62,336 nucleotides of DNA from an uncultured Oscillospiraceae bacterium (GCA_947626845.1 CANQTW010000013.1:1-62336); one strand, 5' to 3'. Shown: positions 25,525 through 35,156, counted from the first letter of the stretch. Made by a program: numbers and translations. The notes: generated by a model not told the origin, from the letters alone.

Positions 25525-26485
25525 TATCCCGAAAAAGCCCTGGTATCAGCGCGTCAGCAAGGATAAGGTCCGGCGCTTCCTCATGGGCACCAAGGACAAA
25601 GAGGGCTTTTTGAAGCTGTTCATGGTGTACGCCCTGCTCATCTGCATCGGCTTTATCTACCTCTACCCGATCCTCCACATGGTCTCCGTCAGCTTCATGA
25701 GCCTGGACGACCTGCTGGACTCCTCCATCAAGTGGATACCCAGCTCCTTTAACCTGGCCAACTACAAGCAGGCGGCGGCCAGTATGAAATTCTGGAGCTC
25801 CCTGGGCCAGAGCATCCTGCTGGCCGGCATCCCCACCATCTGCAACCTGATCTCCTGCTCCGTCATCGGTTACGGCCTGGCCCGGTTCAACTTCCGCGGC
25901 AAGGGCATCTGCATGGGCATCATCATCTTAAGCTACGTGCTTCCCAGCCAGGTGACCATGATCCCCACCTACGTGCTCTACTCCAAGCTTGGCATCCTGA
26001 ATTCCATCTGGGCCTTTATCCTGCCGGCGATGGTGGGCCAGGGCATCAACGCCCCCATCTTCATCCTGATCTTCTGGCAGTTCTTCCGCCAGATCCCCAA
26101 GGTGCTGAATGAGGCCGCCAAGATCGACGGCGCGGGCTACTTCGAGTCCTTCTACAAGGTGTCACTGCCCAGCGCCAAGCCCGCCTTCATCACCGTGGCG
26201 CTGTTCTCCTTCGTGTGGTACTGGAACGAGGCGTATCTCACCAGCCTCTATGTCCACGGCTTCACCGGCACCGGCATGACGAGCCTCGTCATCCAGCTCC
26301 AGAACTTCACTTCCAACTACAACTCCTACGCCAGCACATCCACCCTCAGCGCCGCCCCCAGCCTGAACGAGTCCATCAAGATGGCCGGCACCATGCTGTC
26401 CATCCTGCCGCTCCTGCTGCTCTACTTCGTGCTCCAGAAGCAGTTCGTGGAGTCCATCGACCGGGCGGGCATCACCGGCGAATGA
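25451..26485 (+). CDS. Sugar ABC transporter permease (MalG/UgpE type), second system
   Basis: A 344-residue inner-membrane permease. It has about six helices and the EAA loop (LNEAAKIDGAGYFESFYKVS, LPSAKP). A basic leader of about 65 residues precedes the first helix and is longer than in typical MalG proteins. The start is ATG 25451, ten bases after AAAGGAGG (25433-25440); the ribosome site and the first 74 bases lie inside the upstream permease gene in another frame. It partners the preceding permease and likely serves the lipoprotein-binding protein at 26604. Confidence 0.92.
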   Translation: MQSVLSVRERRARSPRAPRAERTTNIPKKPWYQRVSKDKVRRFLMGTKDKEGFLKLFMVYALLICIGFIYLYPILHMVSVSFMSLDDLLDSSIKWIPSSFNLANYKQAAASMKFWSSLGQSILLAGIPTICNLISCSVIGYGLARFNFRGKGICMGIIILSYVLPSQVTMIPTYVLYSKLGILNSIWAFILPAMVGQGINAPIFILIFWQFFRQIPKVLNEAAKIDGAGYFESFYKVSLPSAKPAFITVALFSFVWYWNEAYLTSLYVHGFTGTGMTSLVIQLQNFTSNYNSYASTSTLSAAPSLNESIKMAGTMLSILPLLLLYFVLQKQFVESIDRAGITGE

Positions 26486-26499
26486 TCTGAACACTTTCT

Positions 26500-26527
26500 C
26501 CCTTCCCCCGCCGGAGCGGGGGAGGGG
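26500..26527 (+). other. GC-rich hairpin between permease and binding-protein genes
   Basis: CCCTTCCCCCGC, loop CGGA, GCGGGGGAGGGG, without a T-run. Hairpins at this position often stabilise the mRNA segments and let binding proteins be made in excess over permeases. That role is inferred. Confidence 0.6.
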
Positions 26528-26603
26528 ACAGCGGGAGAAAACACCGGAAAAACGTATTGCGCAGGCCAACGGCCTGACAAAATAATCTACAATGGAGGCA
26601 ATT

Positions 26604-28199
26604 ATGAAAAAGAAGATATTGGCACTTGTCCTGGCCGCTCTGATGCTGGTCAGCGTCCTGGCCGCCTGCAACAAGGGCGGCAGCGGCGGCGGCTCCACCA
26701 CGACCACCGTTTCCGGCGAGTACGAGGAAGTCGAGATCAACGGCTACAAGTACAAGAAGGCCAAGGACATGACCACCGACAACATCACCCTCACGATCCA
26801 TCAGTTCGACCAGAAGGAGGTCTATGAGCTCCTGGCCCAGCGGTTCCATGAGATCTACCCCAACATCAACGTTGTGGTCTCCTACGCCACCGTGGGCGAT
26901 GACTACAACAACGCCCTCACCTCCATGGTCCAGAACAACCAGGCCCCGGACGTCCTCATGTACTCCGACTGCGACTACGCCCTGTCCAACGGCTATCTGC
27001 TGGACTTCTCCAGCTTCTGGAATTCCGACCCGGAGACCCAGAACCTGGCCGACACCATCAACGACGCGGGCCTGGGCTGCTTTAACCTGGAGGGCGGCCA
27101 GCGCTACGCCGTCCCCTTCAAGTTCTTCCCCGGCATCATCTACATCGATAAGAACGTCATGAAGACCTTGAACATCCCCATGCCCGATCAGACCTGGACC
27201 TGGAGTGAGATGATCAACATCATCAAGCAGGCCACCGGCCACGCCGACATCGACGGCATGAAGTATTACGGCCTCTATCCCTACAACCGTCTGGACTCCT
27301 ACTACGGCATCGCCGCCCGCCAGGACATCATCGGCGAGTTCGGCTTCAACGGCCAGGAGTTCGACCTGAGCGAGTGGGCCATCGGCGAGCAGGAGTTCTC
27401 CGACCTGAAGCTGGGCGGCTATGTATGCCCCGACCGTGAGTCCGACGCCAACGAAGCCTGGACCGGCGACTGGGACACCTGGGCCGGCGCCACCAGCCAC
27501 GTGGCCGTGTTCTCCGAGGCCTTCTGGACCTTCCAGAGCTCCTGGAACAACCCCTCCTTCAAGGAGGCCAACCCCACCATCGACATCTACCCCTACGTCG
27601 TCCCCGCCGTCTCTGAGGCCGACGCCAGCGCGGGCCACCACTCCATCGCCACCCTCGACTTCGGCGGCATTGGCAGCGGCACCAAGTATCCCCGCGAGGC
27701 CTATGAGCTTATGAAGTTCGTGTCCTTCGGCATCGACGGCTGGCACACCCGCAACGAGATCTACGCCAACGAGGAGAACGTCAACGCCTCCGGCACGCCC
27801 CTGAAGTACGACGTTATGCCCGTGCCCCTCACCAAGGACGAGACCATTCTGAACGAGTACGTCAACAACGTCTACTGCGCCGGTATGGACGACGAGCACA
27901 AGGAGGCTTGGAAGACCTACTTCCAGTCCTGCATGCAGCCCATCTCCTTCGGCTGGACCAACATCGCCGGCTACAACAACTTCCTGGTGAACTACTTCAA
28001 CAACCTGAGCATCCACACCCTGGTGGACAACGGCAGCGCCAAGGCCGCCGACTACAAGGACGAGGCCAAGCGCCAGGCGGACTACTACCACGCCAAGGCC
28101 ATGCTGGACGACTTCGGACCCACCTCCCTGTATAAGGTGCTGAACGAGGACGAGATCGCCCGGTATCAGGCCGTGGTGGACGCCTTCGAGAAGGGCTGA
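26604..28199 (+). CDS. Sugar ABC transporter solute-binding lipoprotein
   Basis: A 531-residue lipoprotein. The signal peptide MKKKILALVLAALMLVSV ends in lipobox LAAC, followed by a Gly/Ser/Thr linker and a solute-binding fold (FDQKEVYELLAQRFHEIYPN, then VQNNQAPDVLMYSD). It would be tethered to the outer face of the membrane and deliver sugars to a MalF/MalG-type permease pair. I chose ATG 26604 over 26592 because GGAGG at 26594-26598 gives correct spacing and the signal peptide then begins with MKKK. At 531 residues it is somewhat longer than the common 430. Its partner permeases are directly upstream. Confidence 0.92.
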   Translation: MKKKILALVLAALMLVSVLAACNKGGSGGGSTTTTVSGEYEEVEINGYKYKKAKDMTTDNITLTIHQFDQKEVYELLAQRFHEIYPNINVVVSYATVGDDYNNALTSMVQNNQAPDVLMYSDCDYALSNGYLLDFSSFWNSDPETQNLADTINDAGLGCFNLEGGQRYAVPFKFFPGIIYIDKNVMKTLNIPMPDQTWTWSEMINIIKQATGHADIDGMKYYGLYPYNRLDSYYGIAARQDIIGEFGFNGQEFDLSEWAIGEQEFSDLKLGGYVCPDRESDANEAWTGDWDTWAGATSHVAVFSEAFWTFQSSWNNPSFKEANPTIDIYPYVVPAVSEADASAGHHSIATLDFGGIGSGTKYPREAYELMKFVSFGIDGWHTRNEIYANEENVNASGTPLKYDVMPVPLTKDETILNEYVNNVYCAGMDDEHKEAWKTYFQSCMQPISFGWTNIAGYNNFLVNYFNNLSIHTLVDNGSAKAADYKDEAKRQADYYHAKAMLDDFGPTSLYKVLNEDEIARYQAVVDAFEKG

Positions 28200-28313
28200 G
28201 AAGCCAGGCTTAAGTAAGGTTTTTCTCGCCGACGGGGAGCGGGGGCCATGCCCCGGCCCTCCGGTCCGGCGGGCAAAATAGAAATTTTCCGATCCAAAAG
28301 GAAGGAGTACAAA

Positions 28314-29945
28314 ATGAAAAAGTTTTTAGCGCTTATCCTTGCTCTTCTTATGGTGCTCTCCCTTGCCGCCTGCGGCGGTAACGGCGACGACACCACCAAG
28401 GACACCGGCAAGGATACCAGCAGCAACGACACCAGCAGCAACGACACCACCGAGGACACCTCCGGCCCCGCCGACGCCGAGGAGCTGCCCGCCACGCCCC
28501 TCTACTACAACGGCTTTGAGACCACCGACGGCCTGACCGCCGTGCATCGCGTGGACAAGAGCGAGAGCCCTGAGGCCGACGCCGCCAACTACGGCATCGC
28601 CCCCTCCGTCCATGAGATCATGCAGGTCAACGGCGTGGACGGCAAGGCCCTTGCCGTGGACGGCAAGTACGGCGTGAGCTTCAACGACTTCCCCACCACC
28701 TCTGATGACTCCTACACCATCGCCTTCTGGTACGCGGCTGACCGTTACGGCCTGTATATGCCCATCCTGCAGATGGGCCGCAACGTGGGCGGCACCACCA
28801 ACTCCACCTACATCAACTTCACCCGCACCAACTGGGGCATCGGCGGCGTTGACTGCGCCCCCATTGCCTGGTCCCGCAACTCCGATACCAACCCCTCCAA
28901 CCCCTGGATCGGCAACAACGTTGACGAGCGCGGCAAGAAGGAGTGGATTCATGTGGTCTTAGTGGTGGACGGCGTTGAGTATATGGACGCCGATGCCGTC
29001 AACGGCCCCTGCCCGCACGTGGGCGCCACCCTCTATGTGAACGGCGTTGAGGTCATGAAGGCTGACGCCTCCGTCATCGGCACCAAGGATGAGGCCGGCA
29101 CGGACACCAGCGCCAACTGGATGGGCATCGCCCCCCACATGCTGGACAGCGAGGGCGCTTACGGCCTGGAGTGCTACTTCGGCATCAACTACTGGGATTC
29201 CCTGTTCAAGGGCTACATGGATGAGTTCTACGTCTACGACGAGGCCCTGACCCCCGGCCAGGTCACCACGCTGTACACCAAGTTCACCGCGCCCGCCTAT
29301 GAGAAGTTCCCCGACTACACCGGCCCCCTGGATGATGACGGCGAGGAGGCCCCCACCACTGAGGCCATTGATCCCGCCACCCTGACGGCCGCCCCCGTGG
29401 ACGAGGCTGCCATCGACACCCTGGGAACCCCGGACCGTGTCCTGGGCTGGTGGACCGACAACAGCGCCTCCTATCCTGTGGAGGAGGGCAAGACCACGAC
29501 CCTGACCCTGAAGAACTACTCCAACGCCACCGCCAACTGGTGCAACTTCTGCCTTGGCCTCTGCGCCAATGAGTTCACCACGGAGGACTTCGTTTCCGGC
29601 GACGCCACCGTCTGCACCGTGGAGGGCTACACTGAGTACGCCGTTCAGCGTACCGACGCCTACGGCTGGGCCCCTGAGGGTTCTGTCAATTACGCCGCCA
29701 CCTACACCATGTCCTGGACCGACTGGGTGGATTGGCTCAATAAGATGACAGACGTGGATGTCACCGTGGCTCTGACCCGTGCGGCCAACGTTGTCACCAT
29801 CGACTACACCTTCACCGCCGCTGACGGCACCGTCATGACCGAGCAGGCCGTTGTCACCACTGACGCTCCTGCCGACGGCCCCATCTACGTCTTCGTGGAG
29901 GGCGAGGGTGCTTATATCGAGCTCCTGAGCGCCGTCACCGAGTAA
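28314..29945 (+). CDS. LamG/concanavalin-like domain surface lipoprotein
   Basis: A 543-residue lipoprotein. The signal peptide MKKFLALILALLMVLSL ends in lipobox LAAC and is followed by a low-complexity Asp/Thr/Ser linker. About residues 50-320 have the LamG/Laminin_G_3 pattern: YYNGFETTDGLTAVH opening, YTIAFWYAAD, and the closing YMDEFYVYDEALTPGQVTTL. A second beta-sandwich (about 365-540) follows and is unassigned. LamG-like domains bind glycans, so it may hold substrate near the cell. The start at 28314 is chosen for AAGGAAGGAG upstream. It sits between a binding protein and the GH127 gene and ends in a strong terminator. Confidence 0.82.
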   Translation: MKKFLALILALLMVLSLAACGGNGDDTTKDTGKDTSSNDTSSNDTTEDTSGPADAEELPATPLYYNGFETTDGLTAVHRVDKSESPEADAANYGIAPSVHEIMQVNGVDGKALAVDGKYGVSFNDFPTTSDDSYTIAFWYAADRYGLYMPILQMGRNVGGTTNSTYINFTRTNWGIGGVDCAPIAWSRNSDTNPSNPWIGNNVDERGKKEWIHVVLVVDGVEYMDADAVNGPCPHVGATLYVNGVEVMKADASVIGTKDEAGTDTSANWMGIAPHMLDSEGAYGLECYFGINYWDSLFKGYMDEFYVYDEALTPGQVTTLYTKFTAPAYEKFPDYTGPLDDDGEEAPTTEAIDPATLTAAPVDEAAIDTLGTPDRVLGWWTDNSASYPVEEGKTTTLTLKNYSNATANWCNFCLGLCANEFTTEDFVSGDATVCTVEGYTEYAVQRTDAYGWAPEGSVNYAATYTMSWTDWVDWLNKMTDVDVTVALTRAANVVTIDYTFTAADGTVMTEQAVVTTDAPADGPIYVFVEGEGAYIELLSAVTE

Positions 29946-29963
29946 TTCCCAAGCAAAAGCCTT

Positions 29964-29994
29964 GCGGGGCTTCCATACAGAAGCCCCGCTTTTC
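29964..29994 (+). terminator. Terminator after the LamG lipoprotein gene
   Basis: GCGGGGCTTC, loop CATACA, GAAGCCCCGC followed by TTTTCC. It marks the end of the long operon that starts near 15.1 kb, although read-through into GH127 is possible. Confidence 0.88.
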
Positions 29995-30072
29995 CAAGGA
30001 CGCGCGCGGCGCGTCCCTGGAAAAGCGAACGCGGGGCGTTCGCCACACTATAGATCAGCGGCAAGGGGGGTG

Positions 30073-32016
30073 ATGAGCCGGATGGCAAGAAACTGGCAAA
30101 AGCTGAGGGAGCTGGCGCTGGGGGATCTGACGGTGGACGACGGGTTCTGGAACGAGCGTCTGAGGCTCGTCACCGACGAGATGATCCCTTACCAGCTGGA
30201 TTCCCTCCTGGACAGGGTGCCCGACGCGCCGCCCAGCCGGTGCGTGCGCAATCTGCGCATCGCCGCGGGGCTGGAGGAGGGCAAATTTGAGGGCTTCGTC
30301 TTTCAGGACACGGATTTGGCCAAGTGGCTGGAGGCCGTGGCCTACTCCCTGACGAGAAAGCCCGATCCGGCGCTGGAAAAGACGGCGGATGAGCTTATCG
30401 ACCTGGTGTGCCAGGCCCAGCGGGCCGACGGATACCTGAACAGCTACTTTTCGACGCTGTATCCGGGGCATCAGTTCTGCAACCTCAAAGAGGGCCACGA
30501 GCTTTACACCGCGGGCCACTTCATCGAAGCGGCGGCGGCCTATTTTGAGGCCACGGGCAAGGAGAAGCTGCTGACGGCCATGTGCCGGTTCGCCGATCTC
30601 ATCTGCCAGGTGTTCCAAACGCCGGAGTACGAGGACGCGGTACCGGGGCATGAGGAGATCGAGCTGGCGCTGATGCGGCTCTATGAGCTGACCCACCGGG
30701 AACGATACCGGGCGATGGCCTACGACTTCATCAACCGGCGGGGGACTACGGACTATCTGAGCCGGGAGGCGGACCTGCCAAGGTTCATCGACGTCTGGCA
30801 CGACAGGAATCCGTATCTGCCGGAATACGGCCAGGCGCAGGCACCGGTGCGGGAGCAGACAGCGGTGGAGGGCCACGCGGTCCGGGCGCTGTATCTGCTG
30901 TCCGGTATGGCCGACGCGGCGGGGAGCTTTGAGGACGAGAGCCTTCTGGCGGCCTGTGAGCGGCTTTACGGGAATGTGACCCAACGGCGCATGTATATCA
31001 CCGGCGGTGTGGGCAGCTCCGGCACCCTGGAGCGGTTCACGGCGGATTTTGATCTCCCCAACGATTCCGCCTACGCCGAGAGCTGCGCGTCCGTCGCGCT
31101 GGCGATGTTCTCCAAGCGCATGGCCAGGGTCACGGGCGAGGCAAGGTATATGGACACCGCGGAGCTGGCCCTTTATAATACGGTGCTGGCGGGGGTGGCC
31201 CTGGACGGGAAGAGCTTCTTCTACGTCAATCCCCTGGAGGTGGTGCCGTCCTTCCACAAGCCGGCCACCGACAAGGCCCATGTGGAGCCCCGGCGGCAGA
31301 AGTGGTTCGGATGCGCCTGCTGTCCGCCGAATATCGCGCGGACGATAGCCTCCGTGGGCGGATATGTCTTTTTCACCGGCGACAGGGAGCTGAGGCTGAA
31401 CCTGTTCATCGGCGGCACATACAAGGCGGCGCTGGGCGGCACGCCCGTGACGGTCACCGTCCGGTCAGAGCTTCCCTGGAAGGGGAGGGCCGACCTGGAG
31501 CTGACAGCCGGAGAGAACATGGAGGGGCGTTTGCTGATCCGCGTCCCGGACTACGCCCAGGGGCCGCGGTTCACGCTGAACGGCGAGGACGTGGCGCCGG
31601 CGGTGGAAAAGGGCTACGCGGTCCTGGCGCTTTCAGGCCGGAGCGCGAAGGTGAGCTTCCGCTTTGACATGCCGGCCAGACTGATCTACGCCGACCCAAG
31701 AGTGACGGCGGACGCCGGGAAGGCCGCGGTGAAAAAGGGACCGCTGGTCTACTGCCTGGAGGAGACGGACAACGGCGCGAATCTTTCGGGACTGCAAATC
31801 GACCCGGAGGAGCCGCTTTCTGAACAGTTCAGGCCGGAGCTTCTTGGCGGAACGGAGGTGGTGGAGGCCAAGGGCCGGCGCGCCGTGTGGGACGGCGGCC
31901 TGTACAGCGCCAAGCCGCCCGGATGGACGCCGGTGACGCTCAGATTCGTCCCCTACTGCTTCTGGGGCAACCGAGAGCCGGGGGAGATGGCGGTCTGGGT
32001 GCGGCTCAAGTGTTGA
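30073..32016 (+). CDS. GH127-family beta-L-arabinofuranosidase
   Basis: A 647-residue cytoplasmic glycosidase. It keeps the zinc-thiolate catalytic set known from HypBA1: the Glu-x-Cys pair at Glu336/Cys338 (AYAESCAS) and adjacent Cys416/Cys417 in GCACCPPN, one of which is the nucleophile. An (alpha/alpha)6 barrel followed by beta-sandwich domains is expected. The enzyme removes terminal beta-L-arabinofuranose, for example from arabino-oligosaccharides. I chose ATG 30073 behind AAGGGGGG; ATG 30082 is an alternative. There is no signal peptide, so it acts after uptake, consistent with the upstream transporters. No promoter is obvious between the terminator and this start. Confidence 0.93.
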   Translation: MSRMARNWQKLRELALGDLTVDDGFWNERLRLVTDEMIPYQLDSLLDRVPDAPPSRCVRNLRIAAGLEEGKFEGFVFQDTDLAKWLEAVAYSLTRKPDPALEKTADELIDLVCQAQRADGYLNSYFSTLYPGHQFCNLKEGHELYTAGHFIEAAAAYFEATGKEKLLTAMCRFADLICQVFQTPEYEDAVPGHEEIELALMRLYELTHRERYRAMAYDFINRRGTTDYLSREADLPRFIDVWHDRNPYLPEYGQAQAPVREQTAVEGHAVRALYLLSGMADAAGSFEDESLLAACERLYGNVTQRRMYITGGVGSSGTLERFTADFDLPNDSAYAESCASVALAMFSKRMARVTGEARYMDTAELALYNTVLAGVALDGKSFFYVNPLEVVPSFHKPATDKAHVEPRRQKWFGCACCPPNIARTIASVGGYVFFTGDRELRLNLFIGGTYKAALGGTPVTVTVRSELPWKGRADLELTAGENMEGRLLIRVPDYAQGPRFTLNGEDVAPAVEKGYAVLALSGRSAKVSFRFDMPARLIYADPRVTADAGKAAVKKGPLVYCLEETDNGANLSGLQIDPEEPLSEQFRPELLGGTEVVEAKGRRAVWDGGLYSAKPPGWTPVTLRFVPYCFWGNREPGEMAVWVRLKC

Positions 32017-32093
32017 ACCGGGGAAACACCCCTTTACATATACATAAATTTTAAGAAGTAAAAATTGATAATTTCAATTCAGGAGGGTTAATC

Positions 32094-33266
32094 ATGGCAA
32101 GTCTGTCTTTGAAGCACATCTACAAGATCTACCCCAACGGCTATGAAGCGGTAAAGGACTTCAACCTGGAGGTTGAGGACAAGGAGTTTATCATCTTCGT
32201 CGGCCCCTCCGGCTGCGGCAAGTCCACCACCCTTCGTATGATCGCCGGCCTGGAGGACATTTCCGAGGGCGAATTCATGATCGACGGCAAGATCATGAAC
32301 GACGTGGAGCCCAAGGACCGCGATATCGCGATGGTGTTCCAGAACTACGCGCTGTATCCCCATATGTCCGTCAAGGACAACATGGCTTTCGGCCTGAAGC
32401 TCCGCAAGACCCCCAAGCATGAGATCAACAAGAAGGTCAAGGACGCCTCTCAGATCCTGGATCTGTCCGAGCTTCTGGAGCGCAAGCCCGCGGCTCTCTC
32501 CGGCGGCCAGAGACAGCGTGTGGCCATGGGCCGCGCCATTGTCCGTGAGCCCAAGGTGTTCCTCATGGACGAGCCTCTTTCCAACCTGGACGCCAAGCTG
32601 CGTGTCCAGATGCGCGCCGAGATTTCCGCGCTCCATCAGCGCCTGGGCGCCACCATCATCTACGTCACCCACGACCAGACCGAGGCTATGACCCTGGGCA
32701 CCCGCATCGTGGTCATGAAGGACGGCATCATCCAGCAGGTGGCCAGCCCCCGCGAGCTGTACAACCATCCCGACAACCTGTTCGTGGCCGGCTTTATCGG
32801 CAGCCCCCAGATGAACTTCATCAACGCCCAGTGCTCCGCCCAGGGCAACGACGTGTATCTGGAGTTCGACTTCCACAAGGTCAAGCTGCCCGCCGCCAAG
32901 GCCCAGGTCCTCCGCGAGAAGGGCTATATCGGCAAGCAGGTCATCATGGGCGTCCGTCCCGAAGCCATCTTCGAGGCCGAGCACGAGCTGGCGGCCCATC
33001 CCGACACCCAGTTTGAAGTGAAGATCAACGGTTACGAGCTGCTGGGCTCCGAGGTCCTGCTGTACTTCAACCTGCTGAACGAGAAGCCCGCCGAGGTCCA
33101 GCGCCAGTTCTCCGACGACGCCTATGAGAACGCCAAGAAGGTCCAGTGGTCCGCCAAGGTCAGCGCCGCCACCACGGCCCGCTACGGCAGCAAGATCACC
33201 GTGGCTCTGGATGCCGAGAAGATCCACGTCTTCGACAAGGAGACCGAGAGGGCCATCGTGAACTGA
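32094..33266 (+). CDS. ugpC: Sugar ABC transporter ATP-binding protein (UgpC/MsmK type)
   Basis: A 390-residue ATPase. It has Walker A GPSGCGKST, Q-loop FQNYALYPHM, signature LSGGQRQR, Walker B FLMDEPLSNLD and the His switch THDQTEA. The C-terminal regulatory beta-barrel (about 240-385) of the MalK/MsmK family is present. Such ATPases often energise several sugar transporters in Firmicutes. It is the only sugar-type ATPase in the window and probably serves both permease pairs here. The start follows AGGAGGG. A terminator follows. Codon use is more uniform than in neighbouring genes, as expected for a highly expressed gene; that is an impression, not a computed value. Confidence 0.95.
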   Translation: MASLSLKHIYKIYPNGYEAVKDFNLEVEDKEFIIFVGPSGCGKSTTLRMIAGLEDISEGEFMIDGKIMNDVEPKDRDIAMVFQNYALYPHMSVKDNMAFGLKLRKTPKHEINKKVKDASQILDLSELLERKPAALSGGQRQRVAMGRAIVREPKVFLMDEPLSNLDAKLRVQMRAEISALHQRLGATIIYVTHDQTEAMTLGTRIVVMKDGIIQQVASPRELYNHPDNLFVAGFIGSPQMNFINAQCSAQGNDVYLEFDFHKVKLPAAKAQVLREKGYIGKQVIMGVRPEAIFEAEHELAAHPDTQFEVKINGYELLGSEVLLYFNLLNEKPAEVQRQFSDDAYENAKKVQWSAKVSAATTARYGSKITVALDAEKIHVFDKETERAIVN

Positions 33267-33312
33267 TTCCCGTCAAAAGCGCGAAAGCGAGTAAAACGGA
33301 AAAGTAAAGATC

Positions 33313-33346
33313 CGGGAACGGCCTCGACCCGTTCCCGGTTTTTTGC
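33313..33346 (+). terminator. Terminator after ugpC
   Basis: CCGGGAACGG, loop CCTCGAC, CCGTTCCCGG then TTTTTT. Confidence 0.92.
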
Positions 33347-33364
33347 GGTAGTATGACGCCGCGA

Positions 33365-33393
33365 TTGACACAAGCCCGATAAAGTGCTAAAAT
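33365..33393 (+). promoter_or_regulatory. Sigma-A promoter of pepC
   Basis: TTGACA (33365-33370), 17 bases, TAAAAT (33388-33393), 59 bases before the start codon. Confidence 0.85.
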
Positions 33394-33452
33394 GCACAGG
33401 AATGTGATCCAATTCAAATTTTGAAAACACGATCTTAACAGGAGGGGATTTT

Positions 33453-34790
33453 ATGGATCAAAGCATTACGGCGGAAGCCCTGGAGCGCTTCAGCGCGGCG
33501 TTTGCCGCTGACCGGGCCAACGCGGTGGCCCGTGACGCGGTGATGACCAACGGGCTCAACAAGAGCTGCCTCAACCACGAGGTCCGGCGCCGCACCACCC
33601 ACACGTTCTCCGTCTCCCTGAAGCAGGGGCCCGTCACCAACCAGAAGCAGAGCGGGCGGTGCTGGCTCTTTGCCGCCATGAACGTGATGCGCTCCCGCAT
33701 CATCAAAAGGTGCAACCTCAGCGACTTTGAGCTGTCCCAAAATTACATGCTGTTCTGGGACAAGCTGGAAAAGTCCAACTGGTTCCTGGAGAACATTCTG
33801 GACACGCTGGATGAGCCGGTGGGCAGCCGGCTCCTGGACTATCTGCTCCGGGACCCCATCGGCGACGGCGGGCAGTGGGATATGATGGCCAATCTGGTGA
33901 AGAAGTACGGCGTGGTGCCCAAATACGCCATGCCAGAGACCGCCGTCTCCTCGTCCACACGGGAGATGAATCGGGTCCTCACGGAGCTTCTGCGCACCGA
34001 CGCGGCGATCCTGCGGAAGATGTCCTTCGGCGGCGCGGACAGCGGCGCGCTGGAGGCGGAGAAGGAGCGGATGATGGGGGAGGTCTACCGTATCCTGGTC
34101 ATCTGCCTGGGCGAGCCGCCGAAAACCGTGGATTTTGAGGCCCAGGACAAGGAGGACAATTTCATTTGTGACCGCGGCCTGACGCCCCAGACGTTTTTCG
34201 CGAAATATGTGGATATGGACCTGACGGAGTACATAAGCCTGATCAACGCGCCCACCCAGGATAAGCCTTTTTATCACCGCTTCACGGTGCAGAGGCTTGG
34301 GAACGTCAAGGAGGGCGCGCCGGTGTGCTACCTGAATCTGCCCATCGAGGAGCTGAAGGCGGCGGCCATCGCGCAGATGAAGGACGGCGAGCCCGTGTGG
34401 TTCGGCTGCGACGTGGGGCCGTATTCAGACCGGGAGACGGGGACGCTGGACACGGACAACTACGACTATGAGAACACGCTGGGGATCAGCCTGAGCATGA
34501 CCAAGGCGGACCGGCTGAACTACGGCCAGAGCATGATGACCCACGCCATGGTGTTCCAGGGGGTGAACCTGGACGAGGCGGGGAAGCCCACCCGCTGGCG
34601 CGTGGAGAACAGCTGGGGCGACGAGGCCGGAAAGAAGGGCTACTACGTCATGTCCGACGCCTGGTTTGACCAGTATATGTACCAGGTGGTGGTCAACAGG
34701 AAGTATCTGACCGAGCAGCAGAGAGCGGCGTTGGAGACGCCGGTCATCGAGCTGAACCCCTGGGACCCTATGGGCTCGCTGGCAAAATAA
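33453..34790 (+). CDS. pepC: Aminopeptidase C (bleomycin hydrolase family)
   Basis: A 445-residue C1-family cysteine peptidase, the usual length. The catalytic triad is visible: Cys70 in QSGRCWLFA, His364 in MTHAMVFQG and Asn386 in VENSWGDE. Members form hexameric cytoplasmic barrels and trim amino acids from peptides. It has its own sigma-A promoter and a very strong terminator, so it is monocistronic. No export signal is seen. Confidence 0.96.
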   Translation: MDQSITAEALERFSAAFAADRANAVARDAVMTNGLNKSCLNHEVRRRTTHTFSVSLKQGPVTNQKQSGRCWLFAAMNVMRSRIIKRCNLSDFELSQNYMLFWDKLEKSNWFLENILDTLDEPVGSRLLDYLLRDPIGDGGQWDMMANLVKKYGVVPKYAMPETAVSSSTREMNRVLTELLRTDAAILRKMSFGGADSGALEAEKERMMGEVYRILVICLGEPPKTVDFEAQDKEDNFICDRGLTPQTFFAKYVDMDLTEYISLINAPTQDKPFYHRFTVQRLGNVKEGAPVCYLNLPIEELKAAAIAQMKDGEPVWFGCDVGPYSDRETGTLDTDNYDYENTLGISLSMTKADRLNYGQSMMTHAMVFQGVNLDEAGKPTRWRVENSWGDEAGKKGYYVMSDAWFDQYMYQVVVNRKYLTEQQRAALETPVIELNPWDPMGSLAK

Positions 34791-34810
34791 GACCTTTAGA
34801 AGACAAAAAA

Positions 34811-34850
34811 ACATTCTCCCGGCGGCATGACCGTCGGGAGAATGTTTTTT
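34811..34850 (+). terminator. Strong terminator after pepC
   Basis: AACATTCTCCCG, loop GCGGCATGACCGT, CGGGAGAATGTT then TTTT. Confidence 0.92.
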
Positions 34851-34856
34851 GGTGCA

Positions 34857-34904
34857 TTTATGCGTGGAAAACAACCCCCGGTTCTACCGGGGATTATGAT
34901 TTCC
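34857..34904. repeat. Solo-hairpin version of the 1.6-kb insertion
   Basis: The sequence GCATTTATGCGTGGAAAACA and the hairpin ACCCCCGGT/ACCGGGG (34874-34893) match the left side of the element at 1552-1592; the following TTATGATTTCC matches its right flank at 1807-1817. The intervening ~215 bases are absent. Like the other copy, it begins just after a gene terminator. Confidence 0.75.
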
Positions 34905-34927
34905 AGCATATTTCCCACACCGCGCCT

Positions 34928-34990
34928 GTAGGGGCCGATGACCACATCGGCCCCTACGCCGCACTATCGAATTTCCCTATACGCCCCACC
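34928..34990. repeat. Dispersed repeat R1, copy 2
   Basis: The core forms a perfect 12-base stem, GTAGGGGCCGAT/ATCGGCCCCTAC around GACCAC (34928-34957), followed by the shared tail CGAATTTCCC. A further hairpin GGGCGGGTT/AACCCGCCC lies at 35047-35067. The rest of 34791-35156 shows no gene. Confidence 0.75.
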
Positions 34991-35156
34991 GAATTCCCAC
35001 ATCGCCGCCCCAAAACGGTTGCGGCTCCGCCGCGTATTTGAATCACGGGCGGGTTTAGAACCCGCCCCTACTGAGACTTGAGGCGCCAATACAGACTAAT
35101 TAAATGAAATGTCCAGCACCGTTGCCTTGCTGGACGTTTTTCGTCTCAAATCTCCC

